Shown: positions 7,861 to 14,759 of the stretch, in pieces | Layout: each line of letters starts with the position of its first letter | How positions within the stretch are numbered: position 1 is the stretch's first letter | From: CAYJAY01 sp964368445 | GTDB taxonomy: Bacteria > Bacillota > Clostridia > Oscillospirales > Ruminococcaceae | NCBI GenBank assembly: GCA_964368445.1 | Contig: CAYJAY010000023.1 | Location: 1-38,952, forward strand | Direction of reading: 5' to 3' | Length of the DNA stretch: 38,952 bases | The notes under the pieces: model-generated | The model's database searches: none | Told to the model about the DNA's origin: nothing | The model's input: only the letters and a program-made list of their open reading frames with translations | Made by a program: the position numbers and the translations under genes

Positions 7861-8535
7861 TTAAATCTCAAGTTCCAACGAATACCCTGTGTTTCGCGTC
7901 GCCTTTATTTTTATGTCTGCCTCCAACAAAGCAAGTTTTTTTCTAAGATATGATATATAAACCCAAACGACATTTATCTCTGCGTCGCTGTCATATCCCC
8001 ATATCTTTTCCATAAACCTCTCGGTTGGGATTACGTGGCCTTTGTTAATCATAAGCATCTCGATCATCTGAAATTCTTTGCTCGCAAGCTTGAAGGAGTT
8101 TTTGCCGGTGTAAAGTTCAAACGTCTTTCGGTTTAAACTCACGTTTCCGACCGACAAAACCGAACTGTTGCTGTCGGTTGCGGTCCTTGTTATGGCGCGT
8201 ATTCTTGCCAACAGTTCTTTTGTTTCAAACGGTTTCGCAAGATAATCGTTTGCTCCAAGATCAAGCCCCATAACCTTGTCGTCTACTTGCGACTTTGCGG
8301 TTAACATTATAATCGGTATAAGGTTTCCTTTTTCGCGAACAGTCTTAAGAACGGTTAGTCCGTCGACTTTTGGCATCATAATGTCTAATATAACGGCGTC
8401 ATAGCTTTCGACCTCGAGATAGTCAAGCGCTTCTTGTCCGTCATACACGGCATCTACCGAATAGTTGTAGTGTTTAAGTATCTTGACAAGCGCGTTGCTC
8501 AATTGTTTTTCATCTTCGCATAGTAATATTCTCAT
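7861..8535 (-). CDS. OmpR-family response regulator
   Basis: A 224-residue two-domain regulator. The receiver has the acidic pair in LLCEDE, the phosphoacceptor Asp in DAVILDIMMPKVDG (about 51), the Thr in MLTAKS and the Lys in LAKPFE. The C-terminal winged helix ends NVVWVYISYLRKKL, then RNTGYSL. I begin at MRILLCEDE (8535), where the family aligns. An ATG at 8550 directly abuts the AAGGGG ribosome site and cannot be excluded; longer in-frame extensions to 8640 lie in the leader. It is expected to be phosphorylated by the adjacent kinase. A direct-repeat box upstream suggests autoregulation, and the same box at relQ suggests an alarmone link. Confidence 0.92.
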   Translation of the reverse strand: MRILLCEDEKQLSNALVKILKHYNYSVDAVYDGQEALDYLEVESYDAVILDIMMPKVDGLTVLKTVREKGNLIPIIMLTAKSQVDDKVMGLDLGANDYLAKPFETKELLARIRAITRTATDSNSSVLSVGNVSLNRKTFELYTGKNSFKLASKEFQMIEMLMINKGHVIPTERFMEKIWGYDSDAEINVVWVYISYLRKKLALLEADIKIKATRNTGYSLELEI

Positions 8536-8653
8536 TTTTTTGCGATCCATCCCCTTGTTTTTTATATTTGATGAAGCTTTAAATATAAGAAATACTACGT
8601 TTTGTACCATCGGCGCAAAATGGCGAACGAAGTTCGACAAGGAGTATTCCCCA

Positions 8654-8676
8654 AATCTTTACCGCAGGTAAAGATT
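8654..8676. promoter_or_regulatory. 10-bp hairpin in the leader of the two-component operon
   Basis: AATCTTTACC (8654-8663) and GGTAAAGATT (8667-8676) form a perfect stem with a 3-nt loop. It lies just downstream of the predicted -10, so it would be at the 5' end of the mRNA, where it may stabilise the message or act as an operator. Confidence 0.5.
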
Positions 8677-8677
8677 A

Positions 8678-8716
8678 TTTGTATCATAATATTTAAAACT
8701 TAAACATACTTTAAAA
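8678..8716 (-). promoter_or_regulatory. promoter and direct-repeat box of the two-component operon
   Basis: The 22-bp block at 8695-8716 is identical to 6608-6629 and contains two TTTAA(A/G) hexamers 11 bp apart. A -10-like TACAAA (8683-8678) begins 11 bp further on, the same distance as TATAAA has at relQ. The identical geometry supports one regulator acting at both promoters. Confidence 0.6.
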
Positions 8717-8756
8717 TATACTCTGTATTGAGTTTTCCCTTATTAATACATTATAT

Positions 8757-8805
8757 AACAACCTATCTTTTTTTGCATAGATATTGCAAAAAAAGATAGG
8801 TTGTT
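8757..8805. terminator. 21-bp perfect hairpin after the M23 hydrolase gene
   Basis: The 21-nt arms at 8757-8777 and 8785-8805 are exactly complementary around a 7-nt loop; the core is CCTATCTTTTTTTGCA. It lies between the divisome operon (minus strand, ends 8890) and the promoter of the two-component operon, so it probably ends the former. Its outer segment AACAACCTA is shared with the hairpin at 658-718. Confidence 0.7.
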
Positions 8806-8826
8806 TAATTTAGTGTTTCAATCAGG

Positions 8827-8880
8827 AATTACGAATTACGAATTACGAATTACGAATTACGAATTACGAATTACGAATTA
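8827..8880. repeat. heptamer tandem repeat (AATTACG), seven full copies
   Basis: Seven exact copies of AATTACG at 8827-8875 plus a partial AATTA directly abut the 3' end of the M23 hydrolase gene. Period-7 arrays of this kind can change copy number by slippage. No gene reads through it in a meaningful frame. Confidence 0.9.
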
Positions 8881-8889
8881 AACCTGTCG

Positions 8890-10104
8890 TTATCTATTCT
8901 TGAGAAGATCTACCGGGTTTATAGCAGTGTCCGATTCGCGTATCTCGAAGTGGAGATGTGGCCCTGTTGAGTTTCCTGTCGAACCGACAAGCCCGACTTG
9001 TTGGCCTTGTGCCACCCATTCACCGTTTGAAACAGAGATCGAACTTAGATGTCCATAGAGGGTTTTGTATGGGTCGCCGTGGTCTACTATGACATAATGT
9101 CCATAGCCATACCAACCATAGATGGTTGTTATAACTTTGCCGTCGTTACTTGAAACAACCGGTTTTCCGTAGACGCTCGAACCGGCTATGTCGATTCCTT
9201 TGTGGTAGTTATATGCGCCGTAAAGCGTTCTGGGACCAAATCCGGATGTTATTGTGGGATACCCCGGAACCGGCCATGTGAAATATCCGCCGACATATGG
9301 AATTGTGCTTACTACCTCCATCAATCGGTCGATTTCGGAATCGGCGGCTTCCCTTTGCGCGATAGCCGCGGCGTATGCCGCTTCGGTCGCTTGAAGGTCT
9401 GCATTTTCTGCCGTAAGTTGCGCGTTAGCCTCCGCGAGAAGTGTCGCGAGTTCGTCTTTTTTGCTTTCAAGCTCTGCTTGGTCTGCTTCAAGCAAGGCGA
9501 GGTTTTGTTCGATTTCAACCTTTGCCTTTTCGATTATCTCTTTTTCCGTCAAGATTTTATTTATAAGATTTTGGTCGTGTTCCGATATAGCGTTAACGGT
9601 GGTAGAGGCGGTTAACATCTTGGAAAAACTGTCCGCGCCGAGAACTATCGAAAGATCGGTCGCGTTGTTGGTCATGTACATTGCGCGAAGACGCTCTTTG
9701 AAAAGTTCATAGCTTTCTTCGTATTCACGTTGTTTTTGATCCAGTTCTTCTTGTTTGATCGCCAACGTCTGGCCTTGAAGGTCTATCGAGTCGACAAGCA
9801 AAGTTATCTGTTCTTCGACGATAGTCTTTCTTTCGGTATACGAGGCAGATTGGGTTTCAAGCCATACTATGTTGTCTTCGATGCCGTCGAGCTGAGAGTT
9901 AAGGCTGTCGAGTTGGTCTTGAAGGTTTTTTCTTTCTTCAATAGCCGCCTCAAGGTCTTTGTTGGCTTGGTCGATGATGGCTTGTTGCTCTTCTTTTGTC
10001 GGAAGAACGGTAACTTCAATGGCTGAAGTTTTGGGAATTAAAAGCAACAAACCCGAACCTATTAAAGCGAACGCCAAAAAAAGCGAAATCGATTTTTTAA
10101 ACAT
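8890..10104 (-). CDS. secreted coiled-coil M23 peptidase (EnvC/PcsB-like divisome hydrolase or activator)
   Basis: A 404-residue exported protein. It has a signal peptide at 1-28, long coiled coil from about 37 to 270 (EEQQAIIDQANKDLEAAI onward), and a LytM/M23 domain from about 285 to the end. The zinc motif is complete: HKGIDI, then GHYVIVDHG and HLHFEI. It may therefore cut peptidoglycan stem peptides, rather than act only as an activator like EnvC, whose LytM domain lacks metal ligands. The coiled coil is the part that FtsX contacts in known FtsEX-hydrolase pairs. The gene follows ftsX by 62 nt on the same strand, supporting that partnership at the septum. The ATG has AGGAGA 10 nt upstream. 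Confidence 0.9.
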   Translation of the reverse strand: MFKKSISLFLAFALIGSGLLLLIPKTSAIEVTVLPTKEEQQAIIDQANKDLEAAIEERKNLQDQLDSLNSQLDGIEDNIVWLETQSASYTERKTIVEEQITLLVDSIDLQGQTLAIKQEELDQKQREYEESYELFKERLRAMYMTNNATDLSIVLGADSFSKMLTASTTVNAISEHDQNLINKILTEKEIIEKAKVEIEQNLALLEADQAELESKKDELATLLAEANAQLTAENADLQATEAAYAAAIAQREAADSEIDRLMEVVSTIPYVGGYFTWPVPGYPTITSGFGPRTLYGAYNYHKGIDIAGSSVYGKPVVSSNDGKVITTIYGWYGYGHYVIVDHGDPYKTLYGHLSSISVSNGEWVAQGQQVGLVGSTGNSTGPHLHFEIRESDTAINPVDLLKNR

Positions 10105-10166
10105 TTATGAAAAGTCTCCTTTAGCATGAGAAGGGGAAGGTTAAATTTAAGCGAATGTATCGTGGT

Positions 10167-11072
10167 TTAAACTTCGAGGTATTTGTTGATGGAAGAGGAA
10201 CTTCCCACTGTGCCTATCAACACCCCTGCAACGACGAACCCGCCTAGGAAAAAGTACCAAACCGACGAGAACGGAACCATGTCTGCCGCCATAGCTTGTA
10301 TCCAAGCAACACCCGAATCGCGTATCAACGTCACGATGTTTTCATACATAACAAACAACACTCCGAACGAGATAAACGAGGCGATAAGGCCGATAACCAT
10401 GCCTTCGATTATAAACGGAAAACGTATAAACGAGTTTGTCGCGCCGACATATTTCATTATGTTAATCTCTTTGCGACGGGCAAAAACGGTCAATCGAATT
10501 GTGTTGGATATAACGATAAGTGAGGTTACGAGAAGAATGATTATGATGACACCGCCAAGGGCTACGACCGTCGTTTGTATACCGGTTAGCGTTTTTGCAA
10601 GGTCGACGGGAGCGGAGATTGTGTCAACAAATTCAAGCGATTCCATGATTGATTGAACGGTGTCAATCTCGTTTAGGTTAGAAAGTTTAACCCGAAACGA
10701 TGCCGGAAGGGGGTTGTCGTCCTCGAGGCCGACCAAAAGGTCGCCTTGTTCACCCATGAATTCGCGCTGTTCCTCAAGCGCCATATCTTTTGACACAAAA
10801 ACTATATCATAAACTCCGTCTATTACAGAAAGTTCTTGTTTAACCGCTTCGACATCGTTGTCGCTCATGCCGTCTTGAAGGTAGACGACTATCTCGTTTT
10901 GGCTTTGAACCGACACGAGAAAATCTCGAACGTTAAGCGTTATTATCGCCGCGCCGCCTATTATTATGAAACAGGCTATAAGTATGCCTATCGAAGCTAG
11001 CGACATAAGTCGGTTTAGCCATGTATTTTTAATACCTTGTCCTACAAGATATCCGAAACTACTCCCTTTCAT
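10167..11072 (-). CDS. ftsX: cell-division ABC permease FtsX
   Basis: A 301-residue membrane protein with four helices. Helix 1 is near 22-45, a large extracytoplasmic domain spans about 48-170, and three C-terminal helices flank the conserved loop RKEINIMKYVGATNSFIR that couples to FtsE. The external domain (SQNEIVVYLQDG, then EEQREFMGEQGDLL) matches Gram-positive FtsX. Its ATG overlaps the ftsE stop in an ATGA junction, so the two are translationally coupled. The complex uses ATP to switch on septal peptidoglycan hydrolysis; the downstream coiled-coil M23 protein is the likely client. Confidence 0.95.
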   Translation of the reverse strand: MKGSSFGYLVGQGIKNTWLNRLMSLASIGILIACFIIIGGAAIITLNVRDFLVSVQSQNEIVVYLQDGMSDNDVEAVKQELSVIDGVYDIVFVSKDMALEEQREFMGEQGDLLVGLEDDNPLPASFRVKLSNLNEIDTVQSIMESLEFVDTISAPVDLAKTLTGIQTTVVALGGVIIIILLVTSLIVISNTIRLTVFARRKEINIMKYVGATNSFIRFPFIIEGMVIGLIASFISFGVLFVMYENIVTLIRDSGVAWIQAMAADMVPFSSVWYFFLGGFVVAGVLIGTVGSSSSINKYLEV

Positions 11073-11746
11073 CGAACACCTACTCTTCCTGTGTCAAACA
11101 CGACATGTCCGCCCTCGAGTTTAATCGTCCTACAATCAAACTGGCGCACCATATCCTGTTCATGCGTTACAACTATAATCGTTGTGCCAAGACGGTTTAT
11201 CTCGGAAAGAAGTCGCATAATTTCGAGGCTGAGTTCCGGGTCGATGTTTCCTGTCGGCTCGTCCGCAATTATTATTGGAGGGTTGTGGACAAGCGCGCGT
11301 GCTAGCGCAACACGTTGTTGCTCGCCGCCCGAAAGCTCTTCGGGGCGAACCTTTGCTTTGTGGGCTAGACCTACGAGGTTAAGTATATACGGAACCCTTT
11401 TTCTTATCTGCCTTGATGAAACGTTGGTAACACGCATAGCAAAAGCTATATTTTCATACGCCGTAAGCGTCGGGATAAGGCGGAAATCTTGGAACACCAT
11501 TCCGATTTGTCGCCTAAGATACGGGATCTCGCGTTTTCTTATCTTGCGAAGATTATACTCCCCAACAACTATCGAACCACTCGTCGGGGTTTCTTCGTGA
11601 AGCAACAGCTTAAGCAAGGTGCTTTTGCCGGCCCCCGAATGGCCGAGTATGAAAACGAATTCACCTTTACGAATAAAAAGGTCAACGTCCTCAAGGGCGA
11701 CGGTTCCGTTTGGATATACTTTGGTAACGTTTTTAAGTTCTATCAT
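11069..11746 (-). CDS. ftsE: cell-division ATPase FtsE
   Basis: A 225-residue ABC ATPase. Walker A is GHSGAGKST (about 34-42), the Q-loop is VFQDFRL, the signature is LSGGEQQRVALARAL, Walker B is IIIADEPTGNID and the H-loop is VVTHE. The start IELKNVTKVYPNGTVALED is diagnostic of FtsE. It overlaps ftsX by 4 nt and leads the ftsE-ftsX-hydrolase operon. Confidence 0.95.
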   Translation of the reverse strand: MIELKNVTKVYPNGTVALEDVDLFIRKGEFVFILGHSGAGKSTLLKLLLHEETPTSGSIVVGEYNLRKIRKREIPYLRRQIGMVFQDFRLIPTLTAYENIAFAMRVTNVSSRQIRKRVPYILNLVGLAHKAKVRPEELSGGEQQRVALARALVHNPPIIIADEPTGNIDPELSLEIMRLLSEINRLGTTIIVVTHEQDMVRQFDCRTIKLEGGHVVFDTGRVGVR

Positions 11747-11826
11747 AAATTAAAATAACTCTCCTCAAATGAAACAGGGAACGATTGGTGCTAATAATAC
11801 TATATTAAAGGGCTGTCATACAGATA

Positions 11827-12912
11827 TTAATACTTGGCCGGGTTGCTGTCAAGATATTTTTTAACCATAAGCGCAACTTTAAAGACGATTGCGTGGTCAA
11901 ATTCGCGAAGGTCAAGGCCGGTTAGTTTCTTTATCTTTTCAATTCTATAAACGAGTGTGTTTCGATGGACAAAAAGGCCTCTCGAAGTTTCCGAAACGTT
12001 AAGGTTGTTTTCAAAAAATCTTTGAATTGTGAACAACGTTTCTTGATCAAGCGTGTCGATCGAACCTTTTTTGAAGATCTCGCGCAAAAACATCTCGCAA
12101 AGCGTCGTCGGAAGTTGGTAGATAAGGCGCGCAATACCTAGGTTGTCATACGAAAGAATTGGGCGTTCGGTGTCGAAAACTTTTCCGACTTCAAGCGCAA
12201 CTTGAGCGTCTTTAAACGAGTTAGCAAGCTCTTTAATTCCGACAACGGTGCTTCCTATGCCGACAACCGCCTTCACATAATGTTCGTTTTCGAGAATATC
12301 AACTATCGAGTTAGCAAGCTTTTCGATGTCTCCGAGTTCAATGTCTTCGGGAAGCTCTTTAACGATAACGGTGTCCGACTCGCTTATGTTAAAGACAAAA
12401 TCTTTTTGTTTGTCGGTGAAAAGCCCCGAGATAACTTCATATGCCGAGATGTTTTTGGAAGGACCTGTCCGCACAAGCATGACGACACGGGTAGCCTCGA
12501 TTGTGAAATGTAAGTCACGGGCTTTTATATAAATGTCTCCTTGAAGTATGTTGTCAAGCACAACGTTTTTGACAAAGTTTCCTTTGTCAAACTTGTCGTC
12601 ATAAAACTGCTTTACACTTTCAAAAGTGACGCGAACCATAGCGGCAAATCTTTCTGCCGCATCGTCGACCCCTTCGACAAAGATAATTCCGTCGTTTTCG
12701 CCGTTTTGTCCTGCAAGAAGATAGGTGTACCCGTTGTTTTTGAACACCCCTCCCGACATGCGTGTCGATTCGGCACAATCGCTTATCGTTTCCCCAATAA
12801 ACGAAAGTTCGCTCGAAGCTATAACCGTTCCGTTTTCGTCCAAAACTCCAATGTTGCGGGAAGAAGCTTCTTTCATTTGTAAAGCCATACTTTGATATTG
12901 TCTGTTAACCAT
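11827..12912 (-). CDS. CdaR/PucR-type transcriptional regulator
   Basis: A 361-residue regulator. The N-terminal part (GVLDENGTVIASSELSFIG) resembles the sugar-diacid-recognition domain of CdaR. The middle is a GGDEF-like, non-catalytic fold (KAVVGIGSTVVGIKELANSF, then AQVALEVG). The C-terminal PucR-type helix-turn-helix is clear at about 300-355 (FFENNLNVSETSRGLFVHRN, then TLVYRIEKIKKLTGLDLR). It starts 8 nt after GGAGGG. No diacid or glycerate gene adjoins it, so its ligand and targets are open. It is transcribed toward ftsE with an 80-nt gap and no obvious terminator between. Confidence 0.88.
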   Translation of the reverse strand: MVNRQYQSMALQMKEASSRNIGVLDENGTVIASSELSFIGETISDCAESTRMSGGVFKNNGYTYLLAGQNGENDGIIFVEGVDDAAERFAAMVRVTFESVKQFYDDKFDKGNFVKNVVLDNILQGDIYIKARDLHFTIEATRVVMLVRTGPSKNISAYEVISGLFTDKQKDFVFNISESDTVIVKELPEDIELGDIEKLANSIVDILENEHYVKAVVGIGSTVVGIKELANSFKDAQVALEVGKVFDTERPILSYDNLGIARLIYQLPTTLCEMFLREIFKKGSIDTLDQETLFTIQRFFENNLNVSETSRGLFVHRNTLVYRIEKIKKLTGLDLREFDHAIVFKVALMVKKYLDSNPAKY

Positions 12913-13275
12913 TTATTAAACCCTCCAGTTTAAATTTAAAGGCTGTTGATTATCCGTTTAAAATTTCGTCATAATAAACAAAATGCAAAATGATGAAATT
13001 AATTCGACCGATGTATACATATTACACAAAAATAGAACAAATTGCAACACATTTTAACAACTCAATTGTAAAATATCTGTGCATTTTAACACCAAACGCG
13101 AATAATTTCTAATTATTTACAAAATAACTTGCCGTTTTCGTTGTTTTTTTCAACAAAAGGGCAAGTTTATTAAATTTATACAGTTTGGAATATTAAGGAA
13201 AGGGGTTTTATTGGCTATTTCGCCTACCAAACGAAAGGAAAATTTTTGTAATAAATTCTTGATGTTTACAAACTG
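12913..13275. other. intergenic region between the threonine ammonia-lyase and cdaR-like genes
   Basis: AT-rich. It holds an imperfect inverted repeat (12962-12972 with 12990-13000, ATGATGAAATT type, one G-U) in the cdaR promoter area and a long hairpin at 13126-13167. A TTG-initiated plus-strand frame beginning at 13211 is discussed under rejected items. I see no convincing gene. Confidence 0.5.
13126..13167. terminator. hairpin downstream of the threonine ammonia-lyase gene
   Basis: AACTTGCC (13126-13133) pairs with GGCAAGTT (13160-13167). The interior GTTG/CAAC and TTTT/AAAA segments extend the stem around a T-rich loop. It is 110 nt past the stop codon. Tails are not strongly U-rich, so its efficiency is uncertain. 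Confidence 0.5.
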
Positions 13276-14469
13276 CTATAAAAGCTTATATCCTTTTTGG
13301 ATAAGCGTAGTTTTTAACAGCTGTATATGTTGTGCGTTACGCGTTTCCGCCGAGATATCGACGACGCAAAGACCAACTTCGGAACTTGTATTTGCCCTGT
13401 CGTGGTTAATCGAAACGATGTTTGCGCCGGTCGAGGAAAAAACGTCGAGCAAAACACGAAGATTGTTTGGTTTATCTGCAATGAGCGTTGTAATCTTGGT
13501 ACTTCGACCTGTTTTTGCAAGGCCGTTTGATATAATCTTTTCAAGGATATTAACGTCGACGTTGCCACCCGAGTTAACCGCGACAACGTTTTTCCCTTTA
13601 AAGTCAAGTTTTTGGTAGATAGCCGCCGCAACCGAAATCGCCCCCGAACCCTCTGAGACAAGTTTATGTTTTTCGATAAGCGCGAGTATCGCGGACGCCG
13701 TTTCCGCTTCGGTTATCGTTATAATCCCATCAAGATATTTTTTACACATCTCGAAAGTCAGTTTACCCGGAGTCTTGACCGCGACGCCGTCCGAGATTGT
13801 GGACACCTGTTCAAGCGTTTCAACCTTGCCGCTTTTAAGTGACGTTTCCATCGAAGCCGCGCCGCTTGGTTCGACGCCATAAACGAGACAGGACGGGCGA
13901 ATGCTTTTAATAGCAAACGCAACTCCCGACGCAAGACCACCGCCGCCTATCGGAATTAACACGACGTCAACCGTCGGGCATTTCTCTAGAATTTCAAGCG
14001 CTATAGTTCCTTGGCCGGCTATCACATAAGGGTCGTCAAACGGGTGTATAAACGTTGAGCCTTTTTCTTTGCATATTTCAAGGGCTTTTGCGTATGCATC
14101 GTCGTAGCAGTTGCCGCTTAAAATGACGTTTGCCCCGTAAGATTTTGTGTTTTCGATTTTGGAAAGAGGAGCGGTTTCCGGCATGCAGATGTCGGCGGAA
14201 ATTCCAAGACGCTTTGCGGCGAGCGCAACGCCTTGGGCGTGGTTTCCGGCGGAACAAGCAACAACACCGTTTTTTCGCCCTTCCTCCGTTAATCTTGAAA
14301 TTTTGTTGTACGCCCCGCGAACCTTGAAAGAACCGGTTTGTTGGAGATTTTCAAGTTTTATAAAAAAGTTTTTACATTCGCAAAGGCGGTTGGCAGAAAT
14401 CATTGGGGTTTTGTCCGCGATATCTTTCAAAACATTTTGCGCGTCATATATCATGTCAAGCGTTATCAT
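13276..14469 (-). CDS. ilvA: threonine ammonia-lyase (with ACT domain)
   Basis: A 397-residue PLP enzyme that deaminates threonine to 2-oxobutanoate. The PLP-binding Lys is in QTGSFKVRGAYNK (about 48-60), the phosphate-binding loop is GGGGLASG, and the Asn/Ser region SAGNHAQGVA is intact. A single ACT-like domain follows from about 320 (TLIADKPNNLRVLLDVFSST). The length fits the short TdcB/IlvA class rather than the 500-residue biosynthetic form with two regulatory repeats. It starts 8 nt after AAAGGA. It is monocistronic. The biosynthetic (isoleucine) or catabolic role cannot be settled from sequence alone; tdcB would be the alternative name. Confidence 0.92.
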   Translation of the reverse strand: MITLDMIYDAQNVLKDIADKTPMISANRLCECKNFFIKLENLQQTGSFKVRGAYNKISRLTEEGRKNGVVACSAGNHAQGVALAAKRLGISADICMPETAPLSKIENTKSYGANVILSGNCYDDAYAKALEICKEKGSTFIHPFDDPYVIAGQGTIALEILEKCPTVDVVLIPIGGGGLASGVAFAIKSIRPSCLVYGVEPSGAASMETSLKSGKVETLEQVSTISDGVAVKTPGKLTFEMCKKYLDGIITITEAETASAILALIEKHKLVSEGSGAISVAAAIYQKLDFKGKNVVAVNSGGNVDVNILEKIISNGLAKTGRSTKITTLIADKPNNLRVLLDVFSSTGANIVSINHDRANTSSEVGLCVVDISAETRNAQHIQLLKTTLIQKGYKLL

Positions 14470-14514
14470 ATCGTTAATCCTTTATAATTGAAATTGTTTC
14501 TAATTCATATTGTA

Positions 14515-14542
14515 AGTATAACATTTTGGCGACACACATCAA
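14515..14542 (-). promoter_or_regulatory. promoter of the threonine ammonia-lyase gene
   Basis: On the minus strand TTGATG (14542-14537) and TATACT (14520-14515) are separated by 16 bp, ending 46 nt before the start codon. I see no T-box or other leader RNA in the short untranslated region. Confidence 0.5.
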
Positions 14543-14606
14543 GATATAATAAAGAAAATTAACAAAAAAAACGTAATTTCCGTTTATAAATTTATTGTTA
14601 ATACAA

Positions 14607-14635
14607 TTGTGTTTAAAAGTAAATAGTGTTATAAT
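14607..14635 (+). promoter_or_regulatory. promoter of the trigger-factor-like lipoprotein gene
   Basis: TTGTGT (14607-14612), 17-bp spacer and TATAAT (14630-14635). It implies a leader of about 120 nt before the ATG at 14760. Confidence 0.55.
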
Positions 14636-14759
14636 TTGAAAAGTATATTTAATTTACAGTATGTTCTATCTTTGCATAAATTGCATTAATTGTATAAACA
14701 TAGATTGTATCTTAACATATAAATTAAATTTATCTAGCAAGATTAAGAAAGAGGAAAAG

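Noticed and set aside
8536..8640. 35-residue N-terminal extension of the response regulator
   Set aside because: It covers leader sequence downstream of the predicted promoter. The receiver fold begins at MRILL; only the 5-residue extension from 8550 remains possible.
8827..8880. Possible CRISPR-like array
   Set aside because: The unit is 7 bp with no spacers; it is a simple tandem repeat.
13211..13618. TTG-started plus-strand frame with AAGGAAAGGGG upstream
   Set aside because: Most of it is antisense to the 3' half of the threonine ammonia-lyase gene, and the product shows no known fold. The ribosome-like purine run alone is not enough.
14470..14520. T-box or other amino-acid riboswitch before the threonine ammonia-lyase gene
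   Set aside because: The untranslated region is under 50 nt and shows no stem-loop or terminator structure.
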